Part shown: piece after piece, positions 42,055-54,300 of the stretch
How positions within the stretch are numbered: the first letter of the stretch is position 1
Layout: every line of letters starts with the position of its first letter
Assembly: GCA_040954595.2 (NCBI GenBank)
Contig: CM082592.2
Location: 8,804,001 to 8,868,000 of the forward strand
Source: Balanoglossus misakiensis
Lineage: Eukaryota > Hemichordata
Reading direction: 5' to 3'
Length of the DNA: 64,000 bases
Program-made: the position numbers and the translations under genes
Notes under the pieces: generated by a model
Databases searched by the model: none
What the model was told of the DNA's origin: nothing
The model's input: only the letters and a program-made list of their open reading frames with translations

Positions 42055-42502
42055 ATGGCCTCCAAAACAAGGTGGAAGTACACGCACATTTTAGCTGTTT
42101 TAACACTGTTATTTACACACTTCAGGGCGGTAACCCTAACCTCAACAGGAACGTGTCGGGTGATGATCGAGAGAGTTGACCCAAAGCGGATAAATCCGAA
42201 AGGGCCGTGTAGTACAATGGAGCAATATGACTGTGACAAACCTCCGACCGTCAAAGAACTTGTACTAACGGCGACAGAAAAGGTGGGGCAAGCCGAAGTA
42301 GACCATTTATATCACAGGCGCTAGCCACGGACCAATTTAATTTGGTTACTAGAACATAAGATTATTTTTTTTCTTTTCTCCCCAGCTTGGTTTCCCAGCA
42401 AGTACACTTTTGTGGCCGGACACCTTGCGTAAAGTGGAAGACCCCATTTTTCTGGAAGAAGAAACATTCTTCAAAGTGACAGAAACAAACCAGGAGCTTT
42501 GA
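42055..42502 (+). CDS. Small putative secreted protein, unrecognised
   Basis: Two exons (42055-42282 and 42386-42502) join in phase 0 to 114 residues. The N-terminus looks like a signal peptide: basic WKYTH, then the hydrophobic stretch ILAVLTLLFTHFRAV. The mature part has three cysteines in exon 1 (TGTCRVM, KGPCSTM, QYDCDKP) and an acidic exon 2 (GFPASTLLWPDTLRK, DPIFLEEETFFK) ending TNQEL. Splice sites are good (GAAAAG|GTGGGG and CTCCCCAG). An ATTAAA at 42,738-42,743 could be the polyadenylation signal. I do not recognise the family and assign no function. It shares a divergent promoter with SPAG5. The odd number of mature cysteines leaves one free or for dimerisation. Confidence 0.6.
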
Positions 42503-44355
42503 CTTCGACGATCACGAACAATGAGAATTTGTAAAAAGAGTGAAAAGTAAAAGCAAAGACGGTATTGGTTATGGATCCCAAGAGTTGATGCAGAGATCTG
42601 TCACTTTCCCCTCTTGACATCCTGTTCAATTTATAATTTACACATCAACTGGTTATTGGAATAATTCAATATTTGTACATATTCATATATAGTTTATTTT
42701 GTAAACATGATTTGTGTACAATTTGTATTACCTTAATATTAAAGAATTAAAATGTATATATTTGTGATAATATCCACATATCTGTAGTAATTTTCTCACA
42801 TTCAAACAGCAAGCATACAACACCCCATGCTTTCTCAAGCACAGGGGTGGTGGTTCAAAGAACAAGATGGGTTAGACAAGGAGCAGTACATGTAAATTAA
42901 AAACACTTTCACAAACAATTATGATTATAAATTTTTATTTAACATTAATTAAACCCGCATTGTGTAAAATCTGCACACAAATAGTTTGCTGCCCTCCTAT
43001 TGTTTTTTATACTTCAAAGACAAAGATATACATACACAAGAAGCACTTTAACAAGAACAAAGTCAGAGTTAATCCTGGCGTGTGATGGCAGTCTGCCTGG
43101 TGATCATTTTTTGCGCTGACGAGATGCCATCTTGCAGGCAGCGTGGAGAAGAAAACTGAACGGGTTGAAACCTCAAAACACACATACAATGACCGTGGAT
43201 CTCTTGATTTGTAAAGTCTGTACATGGATTAGCTGTCCGTGCACAAGAACTAGCAGTAATCACTTGTCCAGGTTTTGTAAATGTGCAAAGTGTTCATTGA
43301 TTGAGAAGTCAAATATCATCACTGTTTCACAGAAATGTGTGTAACTCAACAAAAGCCACAATCTAGGTAAAAGGAAAGAAATTATGAGTTCTGAATATAC
43401 TGCAGGCTACAAAACAAAAATAGGTTTAAAAGTATGCGGGAACAGGACAACTAAAACCTGCTGTGATTTTAACCAGAGGCAATGTGGGGTTCCTGCAGAC
43501 TACTGGGTGTTACAATGTAAGTACATTATCTGACTCTAAAAGCGACTATTTCAGCACATTGATTAATATATGCAGTATTTACAAAAACATTTTACCGCCA
43601 CATTATAATCTTGAAGTTCTGATCAACTGAGAAAACGTTATAAACTTGTTTCTTTGAAAAAATGCCAGAACTTGCCTTGTTTTCAATAATATCAAGACCT
43701 AGTCTACATAAACATTTTCCCCCAAAGTTATACAAAATGGGACGAACAGAAATGAAGTATTTGAAAATGAAGATATTCTAAACTTCTGACTTTAAGGAAA
43801 TTTCATGTGAATATTTTCGACACCTTGTAAACCTGAAAAGAATGACTGGGATCTGCCAATGAGGGCGCTATCTTAAGTGTGCATCAGAAAGCACATGTAG
43901 GCACAACAAATGGGAATCTTACAAAAGCCAACACATGTACAGTAAACAATGCGGATACATATTGTCAAAAAAATACTGCTCAAACAACCCTGTCCATTGC
44001 TTCAAAACAATTTCTACAAATTATTTCATTTTCACAGGAATTTATAGTGTGTGATCAAAATATGCTGCTGCTCAGAATTGTACTGTTACTTTACTGTCTA
44101 ATGTACTTTTGACGAAAATTCACAGAAAATGATTTCATGTGAAAATAAAACTTACAACACAGGCCTCTATGCAGCAGTTTTCTTTGTGTTTAAAAATTTG
44201 AAGTATCTTACAATCTCAGATTAGAAATGTCAAAATGTTTGTTTAATATCCTCTCTTAATTTTACAGTTCAAGAAATGTTCATTTTATGTACTGTAAAAG
44301 TGTCTTAAATTGTGATATAGTTTTCTCCAGGATGGAGAGAATCAGTTTGTAACTT
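42503..44355. other. Convergent 3' region of the small secreted gene and PPP4C
   Basis: No coding exon is seen. An ATTAAA on plus (42,738-42,743) suits the small gene. An AATAAA on minus (42,939-42,934) could end a long PPP4C 3' untranslated region of about 1.4 kb. Confidence 0.45.
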
Positions 44356-47300
44356 TCAAAGAAAGTAGTCCGGCTGTGGTTTCTTGGCTGGAATACCCCT
44401 TGTCTCCTGTGAAAGAAAAGAGGGGGAAAAAGTGGAATATGATCAAGTTGATGAACAGCAGTCTCTGACAAAAGATTCAACAACAAAAAAAGTAAGACAG
44501 GATCATGTAATACACGAATAACAAATTTCCACTGCCTCGTGGCAGGTTCATTCTGCTAAAACGATAAGTTCTAAGATAAAACAGGACTTACCTGTGGTGC
44601 AGCTTCAAATATTGTGAAATCTCTTTGAAGATGTTCATCTAATTCAAGAATTGCAGCTACATTTCCACATCTGCAACATCAAAGACCACAGCTACGTTAC
44701 TCTTGGGTGTAATGCCATGACAACATGACCATAACTTAAAGATATACAATCACCTCTACAACCCTGGGTGACGGGCACCGCGCATTTGAGTGTTGGAATC
44801 ACGTGGTCTCCAATACGACTTACCTGTAACAATAATTTGGCGCAGACCAAACGGTAAGGACAGTCTCGTTGAAATGCCACTTGTAGCCTTCCATGACCAA
44901 CTGGTGAGCTCGACAAATCATGTCAATGTCGTTGGCAGCGTTGAACTGTGCCACGACATCAATGCCAAATAAATACCCAGCTCCCCTCGGACTAACACCC
45001 CATCCTTGCGTATCTGGCATCAAGAAAAGACACTTTATTCAAAATTCAATTTCAATTAATTTCTTTTTAACACAGTAAATACTGTCAAAATGGAACAACA
45101 ACTGGACATTTGATATCCAAAAGCATCTAGTTTAAAGAGGTTCACAGTGTGAAGATGTGAAAATACCTTCTGGATCTGACCATAGGAGATCACACATTGG
45201 TCCATCATGTGGCACCTCTTGTTTACGGTCAATAGTCCTAATCTGATCTAATGTGTTGATAGATGGTGAGAGACCTCCATGGACACAGAATATCTGAAAA
45301 CCAATAAGACACGGTGATGTTAATCAATCCAGTAGGGGCTGGGAGGATTGAATTCTGTGAAGGACTACACGGTGCAATAGAAATAATTTTTCTAACAGCA
45401 GATTCAGCCTCCAGATAAGATTGACCCGAATGAAAGAAATTTCCAGACGCATAAAATTGTTGAACACGCTGAATTTCAAAACACTAGTACACCATGTTAT
45501 CCCCCAACACATACCACAGAGACGTCGAACATCTGTTGGCCAATCAAACACTAACCTTCCCGTCGATGATTGCCGAAAGACTGAGGTAGTCAAAGATTTC
45601 TGTACAGTATCGCCACACGGTCACTGAACCGTACTTCCGAAGGCATTCGTCGTAAAAACCGTACACTTGGGTAATTTGCCTACTTTCATGGTTGCCACGT
45701 ATAAGTGTGATGCGATCTGGATATCTGACCTGTAATGGTAGAATAAAAAAACATGCATGTATTTCAGAAGTTGGTCAGCTTCGGTAAACATGAGTGTGAT
45801 CACAGCTATTTTCCATTTCACCACAATGGTTTGGTCCGACTACACTGTTCTCAATGGCAATACTGGACCAATCCAAAGAGAAATAGGGGTGGCGGGGGAG
45901 AGGGTTCAGACGTCAATACTTGAAATCATACAAGCATCAAAGGTCAAAATGGACCAAATGCCAGTCATACTTTTACATGTATCTCAATAACTTTACCAAT
46001 ATCAAAAATGCTTCTCAAAACATAAATTTAGTTTCTACTTTTCTAACCAGTTCTGGCCACCAGGCATATTTAGACCATTTGATGCTCGTTTAGCGTTCAG
46101 AATAATTTACGAGTCCACTACAGATACACAAGTGTCTGGCAGATGCCAAGATATCCACAACAGAAAACTCTCTCGAGAGATACCGGCACACGAAGGGACT
46201 GCTCCATTCTGCAAAGAAATGACCCCTTGAAAATGTAAATATGTCTAAATACATTAATCTCAAGCCATAGAATGATTGAAAATTCCAGGTTCTAAGTAAA
46301 ATCATATGCTTCAACCAAAAAGTTCAAAGTTTATTCCCGTCATTAGCCAAACAAATGAACTTCTGTGCAGAAAAACATAGTGAACCTTTTGCTGCAATAT
46401 CTCCACATATAAACTTTCCTCAAAGGCCAATGATCAATGAGATTAAGGTAACCACAGACTCTCCAACAATGTCCGGAATTTAAGAGCCCTGCCAAGCACA
46501 GAAATATCCATCTCTCTCCCAGCATACTTGCCGGATGGAAAAACGAGTACTATTACATAAGTGTACAACATAAAATCACCATGAGGTGGCATAAAAATGC
46601 CCTTGCAAAAGAGAAAAACAATATCTTCTGTCAAACAGCGATGATTCATGACTCTTGGTTTGTGATTAGCGATTACATTAATTTTTCTGACATTTGAAGC
46701 TTGTATTTCTCATTAATTTCTTGTGACCATATAGTAAAACTAATCAACTATCAATTCTTTACAGTGGAGGAGCTATAAAAAGCCACAATGTAGGTCAAAC
46801 CACAAGACAGTCAAACTTTGATGGGCAGAAACCAATACTAGGATCAGTTGTTCACAAACGAAACAGTGCTTAATTTCAGCTACTTAGAAAACTTTACGAG
46901 TAGTTTTCATGCATAACAGGCTCGCCCACAAATCTCCATTTTAATTAGGACCCAACAGTAGACATGTCTTGACCATACATTACCTTGAGTGCCAATAACA
47001 ATAAGAATGTTTCAACGCTGTAAAATCCCCTGTCGACAAAGTCGCCCATAAAAAGATAATTTGTGTCCGGAACATCTCCGCCAACCTGCAAGAAATTGTA
47101 CAGCCATTACTCACAAGTTCCAGCTGAATAAGTTGTGGCATTTACAGATTGAGGGTGACATTTTTTTTTCAACCAGGGTACAGAGTGTCTCTGTAGAAAT
47201 ATTCCCATGTTATGACATTTCATAGATGGAATTTATTGGGAAGCGGGTTGGTATCTTCAGTTTCAGACAGATTATTAGATACTAGTATCGCAATGCCAGA

Positions 47301-49498
47301 CATGGGTGTACCACATGACTTACGTCTGCATAAGTCTAGCTCTCACAGGAAGTCAACACAGATGGCGAGTAATCTCTAATGACACAAGAATCACGAAAGT
47401 CACATTCTGCCCTCTTCAGAATGCAATCACACATGTTCTGGCCGAGCAGTGTCACTCCTTGACAATGCTATTTTGGATACGAGCATATCACACCGTCTTG
47501 TATTTGGCATAGATTGGTTTCAATCAACAACTTAGACTGTGCTGAGTCGGGATATTCTAAACTGTGATTCGAACACGGTTTCTGGAGACTGATCCTTTAT
47601 AAATTACTCATCTTTCATTACATGTAGATGATAGAAGACATAAAATCTCTTTTATGCTACAGATAACATTGCCCTGCAGTTTCTAGGAGAGTGTATGAAC
47701 CACAGTGAAGAATATTACGGCCAGAAAAAATGAGAGAGACATCCTTACCCTGAATAGTTCTTTAAGATCATAAAACTGTCCGTGAATATCTCCACATACT
47801 GTAACTGGTGTGTCTACTCGCTGTACATTACTTTCTTCGACAAGAATTTCCCTGTTAGGTGTAAAATTACAAACCACGTAAGCCACACAGTTGTCATAGA
47901 AACAGGAACAGTAGCTGTACTATTTTTATTCTGCATATCAACTACTAAAGATGACACTCGCTTCTCCAACATTTCCTAAATGTCATCCGGCTAAAGTCGT
48001 GCTTTTCTAATGTCATTCCACGCATTACAACAATCGCACTATCGACATCTTGTTTTGACTGAGCGGAATGATTTCGCGTATAGTTGCACATACTGACATT
48101 TCTGGCTGCGTGGAATTCAAAACAAAGGGGGAACTCTACCCCTCACAAACTTTTCAATCAATCACTCACCTAGCCTTGGCACATAGAGCTTTCACTTCAC
48201 TCTCTTTGATGATTTCGCAACGTCGAAGTTGTTCAATTTGTCTGTTTGAAAAAAAATACAAATCTTCAGTAAGGGTAATGCTTTTACACGCAGCGTGCTA
48301 TACATGGAAGAGACTAAATGCTTTACTGAATTTTCACTTTCCATTTCAATTTTTGCAATTTCAGTACAAAGTACACAGCTTTGATACTGCCGACATGTTT
48401 CAAGATCAGTGAATTTATCGAGCGCAGCTGGCTGACCCCGCCTGCCACAGGGTCATGTTCTCGGCGTTCGGACCTCACCAGTCAGCGTCGTTATAGGACA
48501 TCAATCTTGTCAATGAAGAGATATACGTGTTACGAGCAACTGTGAAGTAGACCTATTTGTCATGTACTACCCACTTGGCAGTGAACGCATCACAATTAGT
48601 TTCTCAGCAATGCCACTGATTGTACTGGTAATTGACACTTAACCTGAGAATTACGAGAATACTTGCAGTTTCAAAGCCTGCATGAGGCTGTGACTAAGCC
48701 TCTAAGTACGACATATATTTTTTCTTCATGTCATTGTGAATGTGCGATGTCCCTCTACCCCAAGGTTGTTGTTTAGTGTCATAGTGAGAATCGAGAATCT
48801 TTTCTGATAATTAGCTAGAAAGAGCAATTTGTTTCTGAGTTCCAAAGCGTCCGAGTGAGGATTACTTCCGTCGTAACAAGGCAGATTTTTAGAATACAGC
48901 AGGGCTATTTTAACCGGATGGGTTAGTCACACTTGATTGGAAGACAGATCAAATATCAAGTCAAGATAATTACACTGCATGTGCCAATAATCACATAAAA
49001 AGACAACTCTCTATAAAGGACATTTCATTTAATTTCACATGATATCTCTATTCTTATTCACCAGTGTGCATGCCACAGATATTTTTTACAGGACTGAAAC
49101 GGCGATATTAATTTTAAATACGATTTTGATTACACATGCACAGAATGTTGTTTTCTGCCACAGCCACGATAAAAACAGCCATTCTATTTGCAATGCCCTT
49201 GATATGACTTTGGGTGAGCATGGTTATTCCTGACTGTTGGCAGCGTGGTAAGCAATGCTGAGAATTTGTTTGTGACGACGACGTCTTGCGGCGGATGCAT
49301 GCAGTCTGTCTGGGAGAAACCACGTTGACTGCTGACATCTGACATTCAACAAAGTTGTAAACCAGGCATTTGATTTGTCAACACAGTCTGCGTATGAATG
49401 CCTAGCACTGTTACTTATGAACAAATGGATGTACAGCTAGCAGATCAAATCCAATATTTGATTGAGTCTTACCTGTCTAAGTCACTGCTATCGCTCAT
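44356..49498 (-). CDS. PPP4C: Serine/threonine protein phosphatase 4 catalytic subunit
   Basis: Nine exons join in frame to 307 residues, the same length as human PPP4C: 49498-49473, 48241-48170, 47851-47749, 47085-46984, 45729-45556, 45293-45167, 45013-44824, 44670-44592 and 44406-44356. All PPP-family metal and catalytic motifs are present in order: GDIHGQF, GDFVDRG, GNHESRQ, HGGLSPS and [10 protein letters not shown]4 acts in DNA repair, centrosome maturation and splicing control with its R2/R3 regulatory subunits. The C-terminus DYFL keeps the leucine that is carboxymethylated in PP2A-like enzymes. The chosen start gives [10 protein letters not shown]; an adjacent ATG at 49,501 would add one Met. 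Upstream untranslated exons are likely: an acceptor at about 49,576 and a GTAAGG donor ending an exon at 50,238. Confidence 0.98.
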
Positions 49499-51301
49499 CA
49501 TGGTTGCAGTTAAATAAGAAAATCCCCCTCAGGAGTGGAAACAATAATTTTGTACAAGGACTGTGAAGGAGTGCCCTGGAGAGGATAAAAAGAGAAAATA
49601 GTCAATATCCGTCCATTGCTGAAAGTAGTTCAAGGAAGTAATGCGTCGTGTATATTTCAAAGCAACCTCTGCCGGTTCTGAAACATTGACCCAGGCCCCG
49701 TACAGCAAATCGGACGGTTAATAAAATTTGTCAACGGAACAGGTGTTATCTAAGAAATGTGACGTATTCCAACAAACTGGTTCAACAATTTGCGTGACGA
49801 TAGCGACGATAGATAGTTGATGGGAGTTTTGTCAAAAGCGCCACAATGTGTTGTTTTTTCTGGTGGACAGAGATCGGAACAAAACATGGCGCATGGGGAA
49901 ATTGCGAGCACATAACGTATGACAACAATCTGTCACCCTCTATTACGGAAGGAGAGAGAAACCACCGCCGTATAAATGAAACCATACAACAGGCCATGGC
50001 ATGAGTTGTTGAATGACTATGGACTGCGTAACGTTGTACAATACCTCTCCTGCAAAGCAATGGGGTTGTGGCGCCGAACGAATTGGTGAATAACAATCGC
50101 CTTTTCAGGAAAGGGCGACCGCGATTATTTTCAGATCTGTTGTCCACTTTGTGTATTGCGATGTTCTTCAGAGATATTTTTAGAAAACTGGGACGGTAGT
50201 ATGAAGAATAAAGACGAAAATCAACAGAAACCCTTACCCGTTGAAGCGGCGTAATCCCCGTGCGAATGTCTGTGCGTCTGAACCTGTGACGTTTCGGTCA
50301 GAGGTCAAATTGCCGTATATGGATTTTTAGTAATCACTTTCCCATCGAAAGGAGCGCCTCCAATGGTAGCTTTGGAACATACTCTTGTTATTCACCGACT
50401 CAAAATCATCTTCGCCCTGTGGTCGAGCCAACGACTCGTGCGAGCAGACGACACCTCAAAATTAACACGAATAACAGTGAGAAAAATTCAAACGGTTTGA
50501 TTGAACAAGAATCTCTCCATTCGTTCTCAGTTGGATTTGAAGTCTCGGCAAAATAAGGAATGAACCACCAGCATAAGTTTATGACCCCCACAATGATAAC
50601 TTCAATATACATTGAATCAGGGGGAGGGGATCGGCCAGAAATTGGTGATTTGGACTTGTGGAGTAACAGTGCTTGAACAACTAGCAATTTTTCCCTGCGT
50701 GGATAAAGGTGCCCAGGAGCAAAGTCTCAAGTCAGTGCTACTTGGACGTAACGCCATTTAAACCGCACTAAAATATAGCGCAGTACAGTTCACGAAAAAG
50801 CCTTAGCCCATATTTAAGGTGACAGTCAACTGTAACTGTAACAAGCGACGAAAAAAATGAAATACATGTACGAGTAATCATGGTCAATAAGATCAAAAGT
50901 GAGAGAACTTGTCCATTTATGAAATTAACCAGTACTAAACCCGAACATTTTAGTTGTGTTCAGAAATGACAGAGAGCAATGTTCCAACTTTTTTCTCTCA
51001 ATTTTATAGAATTCCCATACAATTTTTTTACAAAGACATGCCAGTGACGTTTACACATGGAAACTTCGAAAAAAAAATAACTTTTGATGCGCGGTGCTCC
51101 AGTGAAAGTTGTCCCCTTTCTTAAGAATGGTATAAACCAAATGGAAGATATGTGTCATCGATCGTCACGTGACCCTGTTGCTGTCGGCCATTTTTGTTGT
51201 CCTGCATACTGACGACCTTCTACTCGGGAATCCTACCATTTCCAGGTTTTTTTCAAGCATATTTTACAGGCTACCTGGACTTTTAGCGAGCAATTTTCAA
51301 T
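49499..51301. other. Divergent region between PPP4C and FLOT2
   Basis: The left part carries probable PPP4C 5' untranslated exons (about 49,575-49,499, and one ending at 50,238). The right part carries the promoter of the first FLOT2 exon. No other coding sequence is recognised. Confidence 0.5.
51164..51196 (+). promoter_or_regulatory. FLOT2: E-box palindrome and YY1-like site upstream of FLOT2 exon 1a
   Basis: GTCACGTGAC (51,164-51,173) is a palindromic USF/TFE3-type E-box. CGGCCATTTTTG (about 51,185-51,196) resembles a YY1 site. They lie 110-140 bases before the first FLOT2 start codon, in the place expected for a TATA-less housekeeping promoter. Confidence 0.45.
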
Positions 51302-54300
51302 ATGGGAAACTGCCACACGGTTGGACCCAATGAAGCGCTTGTCGTATCCGGTAAGTGCCCCCCGTGACCTCGAATTTAGTTGAAAATTGAGCAGTATTGG
51401 TTAATAGATGACAACCCTCTTATCGATCAGATTAACCAAACGTAGTAATTGCAAACATCGCAGGCATCGTATTCACAGTGACTTTGTATTGCATTAACTA
51501 AACCTACGCACTTCTAAGCTCCGATCTGGTACAAACGCCGTTTTCATGCGTATTTATCTCAACGAATTGCAGTCGAGTCGCCATCCATTACACACAAGCC
51601 AAGGCCCTAAACACCCTTCCCACGTAATGGCCGATCCCATACATTTTGGGCGTCCAGGGCCAGCGTCTCGGAGAGATGCCGTGAATTTACGCGTGCAAAA
51701 TAAACAAACGAAAAAATCTACATTGCATAATATTACCCCACCATAATCATCGCATACTATTATACTATTACCTGTGTCAAAATATACACATTTGCTTATA
51801 TGGATCGTTCATTTTATGATCAGCATCATGTTAGAAAGATCAGCATCAGTTAGAAAGTACTGTTTTGGTTGGTGATCATAATGATATATGACCTCAATGT
51901 AGGAGTTTTCTTGAGGGATTCATTTAGAATGTTTTACCATGTTGCAGAATGGGTGAGTTAGCGCATAAGTCTTGCAATTTAACAATTATACACCATTGTC
52001 ACACACGAGTAAACAAGTATGTTGCATAGTATTTACAGTAAGTGTATGGCTTCACATTTTTATCACTTCAGTGTTGTAATAGTTTTAGTTTATTGGTAAC
52101 AAGCATCATTATTTACATTTTTTAGGTTTATGAATTATTTGGGGTACTACGTAGTACCAAAGTCGAATGATGTTGATTGTTTTTGCACTTCCATTCTGTG
52201 ACTTTAGCCCCCAGCAACTGGGTGGATAAACATTATACTGGGTGACACACACCTTGTTCTGGACAGCAGCAACTCAGGGTCACATGACCCAGCCTGGCAT
52301 GCGTGTGTGAGTAGAGATTTAGGTCATGCTGCCATTGTGACTGGCTGTGACGTTGCTGATTGCACAATCATGGCTGTTTGAGAGTTATTTAAAACTTTTC
52401 ACAACTGAATGCCACTTTAAGCATTATTAGTGTACTATAATTAAATTCATTCACTTACCTTGGATTTTTAAAAAGAGTAAATTAAGATCTTTCACTTTAT
52501 GGGGATAATGCACTTCATAAGCCAATGAAGATGCCGCGATTTTCTATATTTCTTTGGGAATATTTCCAACATCCAAACTAGAAGAAATTCAAATAAGTAT
52601 TGTATAAATGAAAAAAAGGGGATAAAATCTCCAAACAGATGTTTGGTGGAGTTTCTCTCAAACACGCCACTGGTGCAAAAAATTCTCCACGATTTAGTAC
52701 ACAAATATAAGAAAAGTACAAGTGAACCACAACAATTAAGAGGCGACAAATAAATTCCTTGTTTTTAAATGTCATATTTGGTAGAATACTTGCAAGTTGG
52801 ATTGTTTGATAGAAAACTTCTTTTTCAACAAAGAAAAGATTCTTTTGCTGTTGCATTGTGTTCCTTGAGTTACAGGTCATCATTTGTCCTCTCCCATATG
52901 ATTGTTTCATGTTAAATATTAATACCTGTCGAGCATTGGAGGTTTATTATTAAAACCAGAAACGGGAGAATCTCGGTCAGAGGACACAGGTTTACGCTGT
53001 GCTACATTTCTGTAGAGATATATACTAGACTTGTTTGCTTCTCATTTGCTGGTTGTTTACCTGCTGGTGTGAAACATGTGTAACTGTTGTGATGACTGCT
53101 GCTGTTTGAAGATCTCGGGACCCAATGAGGCCCTTGTTGTTGCAGGTATAGTTCTTTTCTAGGACCCAGCCCCCCACCTTGTTGTGTATATTGTACATGT
53201 GAATTTAACCTTGTCGTAGATCAGTGCTGCATGTTAATTTAACCTGTGTCCAATCCTTCGTACTCTGTTGGTACGGGTTTCCAAAAACAGACTATAATAA
53301 CGTCCATTACATTTTATTGTGACATTGATGATCAATATAAGTCTTATAATCGTATTATTTTGTTAGTGATGTTTAATACAGTAGTAGTAGAATTCTAATT
53401 GATTTCATCATCGTTGATGTCTCACACCACAATCTTTTTATTGGTCTACTGAGAATCAGTCTTTGTTGGCAGGCGCGGTACATTTGGAAGAAACAAGACT
53501 AATTATATGAAATCAATAACATTCTTCAGAAAATAGCCTGATATTCATTGACAGTTCAGATATAAATGATAATTGCTGATGAATTCCATTTCTTTATTGT
53601 GTGTGTTTCTAAAGAATTTTCAATATACTGCTAATGGTTTAGACTTTGTAGAGAAGCATATGCACATGTATTATCATGGCAGCTATGTATATGTGTCTCT
53701 GTTTTTGTAAAACATCTGTATGAAAAACATTTGCATGATTACGTAATCATTCATGGTTACATCTCCTGCCTGTAATTGGAGAAAAAAATCCATATATTAT
53801 TGTAGGCTTTGTTGACAAATATCATACAATGAATAAATTTTGTAGTTTATCCTATAAAGTGTTGCCATAGTATAAAAATAATATAGTGAAAGAAGTAAAG
53901 CACATTGCTCGTGTGTTAGCATTGTTGATGGCTGTTACTGTAGGCTTAGGATATATGTTCTTATCACCATAGTTACATAATATTGACAGTGATTCGTTTT
54001 TCATCCAGTTATACTACTGTGATTGTAATACTATAGTGTGTTTATGGTTGCACTGCAGAACAGACAGACACAATCTGGTTTGTTTCTTTAGCCAAGCACA
54101 CTTGTTTCTGGAACACTGCTAATTTGTTTGGTATGTTTTCACTGTCTGCCAGCCTGCATGCTGCAGTGTTATGCCACATGCTATACTTTGAAACATCATA
54201 AAAAACTTGAAACGTGGAATCTGATGATCTGTGAGACATATATAAAAGATGGCAGACTGCTAGGCTTGTAGCTTATGATGGCAGTTTTGCAGCGACAGCT

